DNA of 64,000 nt from contig CM046882.1 in assembly GCA_025667525.1 (NCBI GenBank), positions 522,810,618 through 522,874,617 of the forward strand, written 5' to 3'. Position 1 is the first letter of the stretch. Every line of letters begins with the position of its first letter. This DNA comes from Glebionis coronaria (Eukaryota > Streptophyta > Magnoliopsida > Asterales > Asteraceae). The notes under the pieces were generated by a model. That model saw nothing but the letters and a program-made list of their open reading frames with translations. It had not been told where the DNA came from and did no database searches. This document shows positions 45,530-61,721 of this stretch, piece after piece. Position numbers and translations under genes: made by a program.

Positions 45530-47393
45530 CCGGCTCCTTCAATCCGAGACGAGGTCCGATGATTTAGTTATGATTTAAATGGTGAAGGTGCGCAGATTCT
45601 GCACACCTGCTGTATATGGCCAATAAATCGAAATTTTTGTACATAAACACCTAAATATGTAAAACTATGAACTGTAGAGGACACTTATATCTTTCATTTC
45701 TAATTGGTCTCACTTTATTTGGGTCTATAGATTGTAATATACATCAATATGAGTGGGATGATTAAATTTTGGTATAGATTTTGAAGGTCTGTGATGTTTG
45801 GTTGATTTTGAAAATGTTAAATGGGTTTATACAGTTAGTTAAAAATATATGGACATAGATACAAGCTTTAGCTTGATGTATCAAGAAAGACCATTGTGAG
45901 ATGTGTTACGGTTATTTAATTATGATTTTTGTGGTTAAAAGAGTCTGATTTTGCACACTGCTGATAAACGGCTAGTAAGTCAAGATTTTAGTACAAACTT
46001 TTAAAAAGAGATTTTGATCCCTGTAGAGAACTCATAGGGATATCACCTCCTATTGAGTTTGCTTTCATAGCACTTGTAGATTTCAAATTACACCCATATT
46101 CGTAAGCCATAAAAATCAGTCACACATTTTCTTTAGGATTGTTGTGTAATAATAAATTTATAAACTCGTCTTAACTGAGTATTGAGGTTTCATAGTAATT
46201 GTTACAGAAAAGTAGACTCTTTTAGGATGTTAGGGATGTAAAGAAGTAGTCTTAACGATTTACAGTTTGAGAATTATGATTTTTTCAAGTCGAATAAAGT
46301 TTCGGCCAATATAGTAAAACTGTTGAAGCAGAGTCTTTAAAAGTGTCGGGAACTTACTATTTTTGGGAAGTTTGACTTTTTTACTTTTGAAAATCCTATG
46401 TACAATGCCTAATCTGTATGAATCAAGTATAATCATGTGCATTCATTCCATTTTACACATATGCCTAAGACGCATAATTCGTTTCTAAGTCGTTCCTAAG
46501 AAACTTTTGGTTCTCCCGTCGATTTCTATCGCATCTTTTGATCTTGCGGCTTAAGGTGAGTTCATAGCCCCTTTTCTTATATACTTTGTTACAAATTGAG
46601 GGGTGAGAATAACATGCGTGGAATACAATCATTTAAAACTTTTAGTTTGCTATCCGAGAACTGTATGCTTCCCCAGATTACACATTTACTTATTGCATTA
46701 GTACCTTAGTCAAAAAGCCCCTACATCATGAACCGTTAATTCACATTTTGCAAGTACGAATGTTGTGGATGGATCCATCGGGATTGACAATCCCCGCCCG
46801 ATTACCTTGACGCACTTATATTTGACTACCTAAGTATTTTGACTAGATACTTACTAGGGGTAAAACTGTTATGTTAAAGCTTCGGTGTCGTGAGCTATTG
46901 CAGTAATTAATTATTAATGATTTTGTACGACGGTACTAAATCATATCATGTTGTTATTCTTATAAAATTTATGTTTGTATTCCACATCACTACTTATTAA
47001 ACCTATGAATTTCACTCAGCTTTATGTTGACCTTTTTACATGTTATTTCTCAGGTAATACTAATGCTTAATTTTGCTAAGGATGGGAGCCCGCAGGATAT
47101 TCTCGCAGCTTGGAGATTTTCGTGTTATTTTTAAAGTTTGATTTTAGTAAAAGTTCACAGAAGTTTATTTTGGATTTTTGGTAACTATATATTACAAAAC
47201 CATGTATAAATAATAGATTTATCCGCTTATAGAACTCTGGGACCTTTGTATAAAAAAACTCTGATGTTTTTGATGTAATGTATATGTCTTTATTACGTCA
47301 ACTTGTGTCAACAGTATTTTATTGTTTCTTATACCATGACGTGGTACCCCTATGTTGCCTACGTGTTCCTTGTCGGATTTTGGGGGTCTCACA
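45530..47393 (+). repeat. 5' LTR of LARD-like element, piece 3
   Basis: Resumes the LTR after the minus-strand Ty3 element and aligns with about 54129-55985. Ends GGGGGTCTCACA. Confidence 0.9.
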
Positions 47394-47396
47394 GAT

Positions 47397-47408
47397 TGGT
47401 ATAAGAGC
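47397..47408 (+). other. primer binding site of LARD-like element
   Basis: TGGTATAAGAGC, one mismatch (C to A) from the initiator-Met type, 3 bases after the LTR. Confidence 0.75.
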
Positions 47409-52737
<5,329 letters not shown>

Positions 52738-52749
52738 TTTAGGGGGGCC
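52738..52749 (+). other. polypurine tract of LARD-like element
   Basis: TTTAGGGGGGCC ends three bases before the 3' LTR start. Confidence 0.75.
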
Positions 52750-52752
52750 GAC

Positions 52753-55700
52753 TGTGAAAACTCGTATTTTTTTTCTCGGTAATTAAATTATTCTTTTATT
52801 CGTACCTTTCAATTTTATAATGCTTAACCTGTTTCTTTTACTTTTTATTCGTAAATCTTGAGAATTCAAGAATTTTAATTAAATTGAATTTTAATTATTT
52901 TTCTAACGATGCAAAATAATTTATTTGGAATTATTAAAATTTTATTTTATTTTTCTATATTGATTTAAAAATCAAAAGTTTTGATTTAAAAGCACTCGCA
53001 CGTGTTTTATAAAAAGTTTACCCGATTCGATGAAACCATTACCGATGGCTATTTCGACTCTAAGAAGTCAAAATAATTATGATTCCATAAATATCATCGT
53101 TATGACATAGAAATATTTTTATTGTCGTCGTTTTAATTTCGCGTTTTACGAGCATTTGTTTGTAATTTACGTTAAACTTTTAGGCGTCATTCGTTTATTC
53201 GACGTGTTAACCCTTATTATATTATAATCCCATTTATTTATCAAAATATCAACGTGATTCAATTATTAATGTCTTTATTTAATATTGAGAGTTTATTTTT
53301 CGTGTTTTACGTGTAACTTTCAAATCACATAACTTTTAAAATATTGGGCTTCGATAATACCCGCTTTATTTCATTATAAAAATTTAACTACAAATCCTTT
53401 CTAATTTATTTTAATGTGGCGTTATATTAAAGTTTACAAGACAAATGTGTCTTGTAAATTGACACTAGTACACGTGTGACTTCAACCTTGCATATTCTTA
53501 CATATTGCCAACAAATACATCTCATAACTAGCAACAAGATATCTTGACTTTCTTAAATTTTATCCTGCCGAAACCATAAGCCACAATATCACTCTCAATG
53601 TCATCTTTTCTTAAATACATGGATCATAAATTCAAGGTTTAAGGGTTCTAGTAGGAACTCTTCATTTAATTCTTCTATAAGATCATCAACACAATCATCT
53701 ATCTTGGAGATTTTGGGCCTGATTTCAATTGATAATTAGTTGAGTAATAATCATGGGTTTGAATCTATTTGGATGTATGGGTTGTAATCCCTTGATCAAT
53801 TATTGGTGTTCTTGAATCCATCATCTCTATTGTAAGTAATTTGATTTTTTTCTTGATTTTGTTTATATTCTTATTATAAAATCATCCATGGATATTAATT
53901 TTATGAACATATTCATGCTTATATATTTATGTTATTATTTTGATTTGAATGATTATGGCGTTGAATAGGGTATGATGATTTAAAAATGGGTTAAAACTAG
54001 TGTTTGGATAGATTGAATTGTTGATTTTGATAGACATGTGTTGTTTAGCTGTTTTAAAAATATTTCGTGGGTTTTACCTATAGGAGTAAAATAAGATGAG
54101 ATAGCTCCAGGTCTTATGTTCTTTTTTCCGGCTCGTTCAATCCGAGACGAGGTCCGATTATTTAGTTACGATTTAAATGGTGAAGGTGCGCAGATTCTGC
54201 ACACCTGCTGTATATGGCCAATAACTCGAAATTTATGTACATAAACACCTAAATATGTAAAACTATGAACTGTAGAGAACACTTATATCTTTCATTTCCA
54301 ATTGGTCTCACTTTAATTGGGTCTATAAATTGTAATATACATCAATATGAGTGGGCTGATTAAATTTTGGTATAGATTTTGAAGGTCTGTGATGTTTGGT
54401 TGATTTTGAAAATGTTAAATGGGTTTATACAGTTAGTTAAAAATATATGGACATAGATACATGTTTTAGCTTGATGTATCAAGAAAGAGCATTGTGAGAT
54501 GTGTTACGGTTATTTAATTATGATTTTTGTGGTTAAAAGAGTTTGATTTTGCACACTGCTGATAAACGGCTAGTAAGTCAAGATTTTAGTACAAACTTTT
54601 AAAAAGAGCTTTTGATCCCTGTAGAGAACTCATAGGGCTCCCATTGAGTTTGCTTTCATAGCACTTGTAGATTTCAAATTACACCCATATTCGTAAGCCA
54701 CAAAAATCAGTCACACATTTTATTTAGGATTTTTGTATAATAATAAATTTATAAACTCATCTTAACTGAGTATTGAGGTTTCATAGTAATTGTTACATAA
54801 AAGTAGACTCTTTTAGGATTCTAGGGATATAAAGAAGTAGTCTTAACGATTTACGGTTTGAGAATTATGATTTTTGCAAGTTGAATAAAGTTTCGGCCAA
54901 ATTAGTAAAACTATTGAAGCAGAGTCTTTAAAAGTGTCGGGAACTTACTATTTTTGGAAAGTTTGACTTTTTGACTTTTGAAAATCCTATGTACAATGCC
55001 TAATCTGTATGAATCAAGTATAATCATGTGCATTCATTCCATTTTACACATATGCCTAAGACGCATAATTCGTTTCTAGGTCGTTCCTAATAAACTTTCG
55101 GTTCTCCCGTCGATTTCTATCGCATCTTTTGATCTTGCGGCTTAAGGTGAGTTCATAGCCCATTTTCTTATATACTTTGTTACAAATTGAGGGGTGAGAA
55201 TAACATGCGTGGAATACAATGATTTAAAACTTTTAGTTTGCTATTCGAGAACTGTATGCTTCCCCAGATTACACATTTACTTATTGCATTAGTACCTTAG
55301 TCAAAAAGCCCCTACATCATGAACCGTTAATTCACATTTTGCAAGCGCGAATGTTGTGGATGGATCCATCGAGAATGACAATCCCCGTCCCGATTACCTT
55401 AACGCACTTACATTTGACTACCCAAGTATTTTGACTAGATACTTACTAGGGGTAAAATTGTTATGTTAAAGTTTCGGTGTCGTGAACTATTGCGGTAATT
55501 AATTATTAATGATTTTGTACGACGGTACTAAATCATATCATGTTTCTATTCTTATAAAATTTATGTTTGTATTCCACATCACTACTTATTAAACCTATGA
55601 ATTTCACTCAGCTTTATGTTGACCTTTTTACATGTTATTTCTCAGGTAATACTAATGCTTAATTTTGCTAAGGATGGGAGCCCGCCTGATATTTTCGCAG

Positions 55701-55985
55701 CTTGGAGATTTCCGTGTTATTTTTAAAGTTTGATTTTAGTAAAAGTTCACAGAAGTTTATTTTGGATTTTTGGTAACTATATATTACAAAACCATGTATA
55801 AATAATAGATTTATCCGCATATAAAACTATGGGACCTTTGTATAAAAAAACTCTGATGTTTTTGATGTAATGTATATGTCTTTATTACGTCAACTTGTGT
55901 CAACAGTATTTTATTGTTTCTTATACCATGACGTGGTACCCCCATGTTGCCTACGTGTTCCTTGTCAGAGTTTGGGGGTCTCACA
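52753..55985 (+). repeat. 3' LTR of LARD-like element, full length 3233 bp
   Basis: Intact LTR from TGTGAAAACTCG to GTCTCACA. It is the reference that reveals both insertions in the 5' copy. Followed by TATAT (target duplication). Confidence 0.92.
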
Positions 55986-55990
55986 TATAT

Positions 55991-55996
55991 TAACCC
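55991..55996 (+). repeat. last 6 bp of the Pack-MULE right terminus
   Basis: TAACCC, the outermost bases complementary to the left end GGGTTA. Followed by the 9-bp TSD TTTATCCAC (55997-56005). Confidence 0.8.
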
Positions 55997-56005
55997 TTTA
56001 TCCAC

Positions 56006-57290
56006 AACCCAACCCAACCTAACCCAACTTATATTACTCCTACTTTTCTTAATATTTGATTTAATTACTATACTTAAACATCAATTGTTACCATTAACCA
56101 ATTACTATATAAATAAACACCTATCAAACATAGCATCTTTTCTTTTTTATTGAGCAAACAAATTATTACCAGAACATAAACATCTTTCAAAACATATGTA
56201 TCTTTTCATCACCAAAAAAATTATTCCTTAAGCCCACATATTTGAACATCAAAATTATAAGCCCATTAACCAACTAACTACTACTATGTGTTGTGGTAAA
56301 CTTAGTGGGCTTAAGGAATAGTTTAGTCTTATATACCCTAATTTGACTACAAAAGACGCAGCTTTCAGCTTCATCGCCCCCATTGCCTCACTTTCTACAT
56401 CAAGTGTAACCATGTTACTCTGTTGATCTTAATCTATTTTAAAACTGACATGGCCAATTTGATTGATAATCAAACTAAATAAACCTTGAACCTAATGACG
56501 GTTTAACCCACCATGAACCTCGAAACCACCGTTAAACCTTCAACCAGTGTTGTTGGCAGATTCATAGAGTGACATGTGGAAAGATTGGCTTACAGATTTG
56601 GAGGTCATAGAACGACCGGGTCGTTTCATTCTCTTTCTTCCAATTGTACATTTTTGATATAGTATTGAGTTTTGTATTTGTCTTATTCCTATGACCAATT
56701 GGATCATGTCGTGAATAAAGATGGTCTAAGTGGTGAAATTATGTGTCAAATCACAAAAGGATAAAGGCTGCAAGCACGAAGTCTTAAACAAATTGGTCAA
56801 ATAAAAACCAAAAAGAAATGTGCATGGTACAGTCATGTAAAAAGTATGGAGGACACATCTTATATCACATGTATATTCTTTCTTTACTACTGAGTCAAGC
56901 CAAAGTGACTAGTCAAATATAATTATTTTTTTAGCCTACGTCTATACCAACTATGAGTGACATCTTTTTTCCCTTTCTCCTTATTTTTCCTTTCTTCTTC
57001 TCCAAATTAAATTATATGCATAGTACTTCAATAGCCATGTTTTTAAAGAACTTATATAGCATATTAGTTGCACAATATCACCAAGAATTTAAAAAGGTAG
57101 TAAAGGAAAAACATATTTCATAGTAAGAGCATGAAACGAGCGCATACATCACTTTTATTTTTACTCCCCATTTCTAGTTAAAGAAACAAAACATGCGCCA
57201 TAAAGAAATATAGAGAACTATAAAAGCAACCCGTTCCATGAAAAGAAACTAACCATCTAACGCGCACCACCGCGAGCTCGGATTACCTCC
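56006..57290. other. intergenic stretch, no gene seen
   Basis: AT-rich. Contains an inverted repeat ATTCCTTAAGCCCAC (about 56222) / GTGGGCTTAAGGAAT (about 56308) and a run of AACCCAACC-type repeats at 56005-56030. Confidence 0.45.
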
Positions 57291-57292
57291 CT

Positions 57293-57643
57293 TTACAAAG
57301 CATAAACTTGATCCTTAAACCCATCTCTTTCTTTCGAATTCATGTACAGTTTATGCCAGAACCATCCAGCGTAACTCGAAGGAATCACATAGGGCTTTGT
57401 TTTTCTCCTCATGCAGCTCGGCAAGACGAGTTTCCTGCTTTTGATACGCACCCAACAAAGACTTACAGCGAGCCTCGAGTCATAAGGGTGTCGCCTTTCC
57501 TTCAGCAGTAGCACTGGCGGTCCCAAAAGAAGAACCAACATTAAAGTTTGACGCCTAACCTTTGACTTTAACAAAACGAGAACAAGTAACAGTAGTACGT
57601 TGTTTCTTGCAAACCAACACCTCATCAAAAGAGGGATGATCAT
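57293..57643 (-). other. possible fossil of a coiled-coil coding segment
   Basis: In one minus frame the sequence reads ETRLAELHEEKNKALCDSFE and LRWMVLA, helical and charged like the coiled coil of some plant retroelement gag-like proteins. Stops and frame changes surround it. Weak. Confidence 0.2.
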
Positions 57644-57741
57644 CTAAGCCTCCAACATCTAGGGGTGACCATAAGGGTCAACCATGGCAGAAATGTTTGT
57701 GGTCTCCAAAGTCAATTCTGTTGTGTGTCCTTCATAAGTAA

Positions 57742-59289
57742 CGCCACCTTACCAACCTATGGTATTTGGATGACGGTACTATTATTGGAGATACTTTGGT
57801 TGTGGGGGATGTTTTAAAAGTAATTATGGAGGATGGGCCTCGTCGTGGCTTGCATCTAAATGTTAATAAAACTGAGATTTTTTGGCCAAAGGATGACCCA
57901 AGAAGCAGGTTTGTTGGTATTTTTCCGCCTAATATTGCTCGACCCTTGCATGGTGTTAAACTACTCGGTGGGCCTGCCAGTATAAATTTTGATTTTAGTA
58001 GCGAGCTTGTGATGAAGAGGGTAGCCAAATCCATTGAGCTTATGGACAGTATTGCTAAGATTAATGACCCTCAGTGTGAGTTGTTTCTCCTACGTGCTTG
58101 TGCAGGTATATCCAAACTATATTTTGCCATGCGTACATGTTTTCCTCGAGTTTTCGAGCGGGCTCAGAGTGCTTTTGATGTGGCTCTTCGTTCAACTCTT
58201 GAGCGTATTGTTACGGCTTCTGGTCCTGGATTTGGTGACTGGAAATGGAGGCTCTCTACCCTACCCATTGCATTTGGGGGACTTGGTGTCTACTCTGCAG
58301 GTGATGTTTTAAATTATGCATTTCTTGCGTCTAGACTTCAATCTGCTGATTTGCAAACTAAGCTGCTACGACATTCCGATATTGTTACTTATGGGCCTTC
58401 TTTTGATAATACCTTATGTACTTTCAATGCGAGAATGGAGATTGATCTTTTGAGTAACCCAAGTGAGGTCGCTGCCCCCAAACTAATGAAGAAACTGGCA
58501 GACATATATTTCACACGTGTTGCTCAAACGGCTGAATCTTATTTTTCCCTATCTACTCGACAAATGGCTTTATGGAAGACTCAAATGGAGAACCACACTT
58601 CTGACTGGCTCAGAGTGGTTCCAATCTCTGGCTTGGGACAAACTATGAACAATAGGACTTACAGGTGTGTATTGTGTTATCGGTTAGGTGTTCCTTTATT
58701 TTCCGTCTTGAGTCCGTGCTTAGCTTACTCGAGGGTCTTTACGAGGGATATTTATGGGGATCATGCTGTATCGTGTGCTGGTATAGTTGGTATCAAACAT
58801 CGGCATAACATTGTACGTGATACCCTTGTCAACATCTGTTTTCGTTCTGGGATTTCCATTGGTAAAGAATTTGATATTGGGCTTAGTGGTGGGAGGGACA
58901 AACCATTACGTCCAGCTGATATGTTTCTCTACTCATGGACTGGAGGGCTTGATGTTTGTGTGGATCTGACAGGTTCATCTCCCTTAACGCGAACTGGGAT
59001 GCTCGATTTTGCACTGGGACGTGTAGTGATTGAGGCTGCACAACGTAAACGCGTCAAGTATGAAGCTAAATGTGCAGATATTGGATATGGTTTTCTCCCA
59101 TTCTCTTTCTCTTCTTTTGGGGAACTTGAGACAGATGCAATAAACTTACTAAAGCGGATCCGAAGATTCTTCATGACTCAAGATATTGGTGCACGCGCTG
59201 CTGTTCACATTTTTAATAGGATAGGATTTGCTATAGCTAGAGGAGTGGGGGCCCAGATAGTATCTCGGCTTCCCACTAATTTATTGTAA
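57742..59289 (+). CDS. 3' part of a non-LTR retrotransposon protein: end of RT plus restriction-like endonuclease
   Basis: Frame open from 57742 to the TAA at 59287. It begins just before the RT catalytic box WYLDDGTIIGD (57760 on), so fingers and most of the palm are missing, a typical 5' truncation. Thumb-like sequence follows (NVNKTEIFWP, VKLLGGP, SGPGFGDWKWRLSTLPIAFGGLG). The C-terminal part has a Cys/His segment ending GDHAVSC (about residues 331-337 counted from 57766), RHNIVRD, and RPADMFLYSW...DVCVDLTG. The last resembles the R/K-P-D...D motif of restriction-like endonucleases of R2-type elements. It ends ...VGAQIVSRLPTNLL. The first in-frame ATG is near 57823. It is intact over 500 codons while its neighbours are full of stops. 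Could be a recent LINE fragment or a retained host-used frame; the clade (R2/R4/Utopia-like) is uncertain. Confidence 0.75.
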   Translation, partial: RHLTNLWYLDDGTIIGDTLVVGDVLKVIMEDGPRRGLHLNVNKTEIFWPKDDPRSRFVGIFPPNIARPLHGVKLLGGPASINFDFSSELVMKRVAKSIELMDSIAKINDPQCELFLLRACAGISKLYFAMRTCFPRVFERAQSAFDVALRSTLERIVTASGPGFGDWKWRLSTLPIAFGGLGVYSAGDVLNYAFLASRLQSADLQTKLLRHSDIVTYGPSFDNTLCTFNARMEIDLLSNPSEVAAPKLMKKLADIYFTRVAQTAESYFSLSTRQMALWKTQMENHTSDWLRVVPISGLGQTMNNRTYRCVLCYRLGVPLFSVLSPCLAYSRVFTRDIYGDHAVSCAGIVGIKHRHNIVRDTLVNICFRSGISIGKEFDIGLSGGRDKPLRPADMFLYSWTGGLDVCVDLTGSSPLTRTGMLDFALGRVVIEAAQRKRVKYEAKCADIGYGFLPFSFSSFGELETDAINLLKRIRRFFMTQDIGARAAVHIFNRIGFAIARGVGAQIVSRLPTNLL

Positions 59290-60089
59290 ATCCTATTATC
59301 TTAATAAAATAAAGTGAATAATAAAAAAAATAATAATAATAATAATAATAAAAACAATAAAACGCAACGCATGCAAACAACTAAATTTATGTTTATACAA
59401 CCATTTACCATTGTAGAAAGATGTTTCTTGAGATCCCTCATTTCATGCATGGCCGAGATCGGCGGTATACACTCCCACAGCTTGTTCGTTTTGAGTCCTA
59501 GATCCACCGTAAAAAGAGTTGCTACTAACACCCTATAGAATATCGGTGAACGTAAAAGTACAAGTTAAGTGCATGAATAAGAAGTGAAATTTATAAATGA
59601 GATAATAAAAACCATACCTGGTTGTTATCCATGATGGTGATAGAAGTATACTAGTAAAAGCCAAGGTAGATGGGAAATTCTAGATAAAACATACTGTATA
59701 TAATAGTTGCAAGCGAAAGGATTAAGAAAACTAATGAGTACATCTACTCTTCTATAGGCCATTGTGTCAAAATCATGAACAGGTGTCATGGTTATAGAAA
59801 GAAGTAAAAGTGAATCACATACTATCAGTGGTTAAATTGGTGATCCACGTATCACAAAGATATGCCATGCAAATCCAACATTTATTAAGGATAAAACTAT
59901 AAGGCAACAAAAAGAGCCCCAAAAGCATATAATCATTTTTCCTTTTAAGGGTATTCTATAATTCACATGCATGGTAGTACACACATATGAATTAGAGGGA
60001 CTTAATAGGATGTTCACCAAAAAGTTACATGAATATAATCTTACGTAAACTATGAAGCATATGAGAAGTTTCCATCCATGCACATGGGA
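59290..60089. other. A-rich tail of the non-LTR element, then intergenic
   Basis: AATAAAATAAAG and a (TAA)n/A-rich run at 59305-59360 fit the 3' tail of a retroposon. No gene in the rest. Confidence 0.5.
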
Positions 60090-60097
60090 ATTATGAT

Positions 60098-60327
60098 CAG
60101 GGACGAAGCAAGAATCTAACATGATCGGATACACAAATGTTTTTAACATTAATATAAGATACTTAAAAATTGAATTAGAACGAAGAGTAAAATTACATTT
60201 TGATAGACCAGGTGAATTTTAGATACATTTAGGAAAAATTGATGTTTTTTTTTTCAAAAATTAACATTACATTAAAAAACCATAGGTGTCCCGGGCACCC
60301 GCGGGACACCCCCGGGCTCCGTCCCTG
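60098..60327. mobile_element. hAT-type MITE, 230 bp
   Basis: Terminal inverted repeats CAGGGACGAAGC / GCTCCGTCCCTG with an 8-bp target duplication ATTATGAT on both sides (60090-60097 and 60328-60335). The TSD length and the CAGGG(A/G)CG(A/G)A terminus are those of plant hAT elements (Tip100-like). A GTGTCCCG...CGGGACAC hairpin lies at about 60286-60309 near the right end. No coding sequence. Confidence 0.88.
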
Positions 60328-60412
60328 ATTATGATAGCTAAAAGAAAGAATGCATCTTGGCCACATAAAAAATTTATGACTCATTCATGACTCATTGTTG
60401 AAGCATATGAGG

Positions 60413-60422
60413 CCTTATAAAT
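60413..60422 (+). promoter_or_regulatory. plant core promoter-like sequence (TATA box and leader), possible gene relic
   Basis: CTTATAAATAGG is followed by a C/A-rich leader (ACACAACCTTCACTCTC) and AAGTAAACCATGATCC near 60541, which resembles a plant gene start. The frame closes after about 17 codons, so no gene remains. Confidence 0.35.
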
Positions 60423-60873
60423 AGGTGTCTTTGAAAGAGGAATAAACACAACCTTCACTCTCAGGTCCAATTCTTCACTCATACCACCTTTCTTTGATAT
60501 TCACTTATCTACTAACATAAGAGGAACATATTAAGTAAACCATGATCCTTTCAAACAATAGCTTGGTTCCTTTTAGGATCAGTGGCGTAAAACCACATAA
60601 TGAAATCTGAGTTACCAGTAGGGAATCGCCACCCGAGTCGTTTCACCCTTTAATAAGTTCTTAAACATATCTCTTATAATTTAGTACAACAGCACTAGCT
60701 TATACCTGATACCTTAATGCACGATGGCAAGCTCACTCACGCTGTTACAGTGACCAGGTCATAGACCGACACTTGACTTGTGATTGTTCGCTTCATCAAG
60801 GCTCATCATCACGATGTAAAGGATCATCATTCCAGTCAACATTCATGGCTTCATCCAAATCTACATCGTTATC

Positions 60874-61685
60874 TCATGTAGGAAAATCCCTTGATTTGCC
60901 GCTGATGTTATCACTAGTATCAGTCTCATATTGATTAATTTCCATACCCATATCAAAATTAGCATAACCAACAAAATCATCAAAATTAACCTCACCAAAA
61001 GAGAAAGTCTCACGACTAACATCGTATGAAACTTGTTGTTCTTCTTGGCTTGAATCATCAAACCCAAACACGCTTTCAAGCTCTTCCAATACTCTCTTGA
61101 ACTCATACTTAACACTCATACTTCTATTATTATCTTTAAACATTTTCTTTCTGTTGACCATGGTGGTGGAAACTCAGTGTCATCATCACATACACGAAAA
61201 TCATTAGCCACTACAGTTCTGTCCCTCCTAACAAATCTAGTCTGACAAAATGTCACCATCTTCTCACTGTTGACACTTTCTAGAGCCAACTCTTTCACAA
61301 CACCATTACCAACATTTTCTTCTACCTCTACAACCTGACCCTTACTTGTCTTTTGTTCCATCAGGTGCTGCTATACCAACGAAACATCTGATTCAATATA
61401 CACCTCCATTTCCTTATACCTAGGAACATACTCCAAAAACATGTCAACGTCTTCTTTAGACGATAGTGATAGCAAACCGTCATCCAATGACTGGCCATGA
61501 ATCCTGAAACGTGGGAACAAAACCATACCTTCTACGTACCCTAGATCCTTAAACATTTCTGCGAGTGTGTACATACCAAACTTGTCATGGTGAACTAAGT
61601 CAAACCAAATTATAGTACCAAAGCGATAAATTCTTTCTGGTGGTGAGGTAAATTCACTATTGTGATGGATTTGCATAGTAAACAA
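60874..61685 (-). pseudogene. MULE transposase N-terminal region, broken
   Basis: Starts MFTMQIHHNSEFTSPPERIY, continues FDLVHHDKFGMYTLAEMFK and YVEGMVLFPRFRIHG, then SLDDGLLSLSSKEDVDMFLEY. This resembles the plant MuDR N-terminal domain found ahead of the transposase core. A TAG near 61371 interrupts the frame, a frameshift near 61160 moves it into an acidic Asp/Glu/Phe-rich linker (60874-61161), and the catalytic and SWIM parts are absent. Its 5' side abuts the solo LTR at 61722. Which MULE it belonged to cannot be seen. Confidence 0.55.
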
Positions 61686-61721
61686 GTTTTGATTCGATTA
61701 TCTGAAACAAACAAAGAGAAC

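Noticed and set aside
56005..56032. AACCCAACCCAACCTAACCC run resembling a telomere repeat
   Set aside because: Plant telomere units are CCCTAAA. This is a short imperfect CCAAC-type repeat directly after the MULE duplication, not an array.
59314..59538. 74-aa frame starting with an Asn run
   Set aside because: The Asn run is the A-rich (TAA/AAT)n tail of the non-LTR element.
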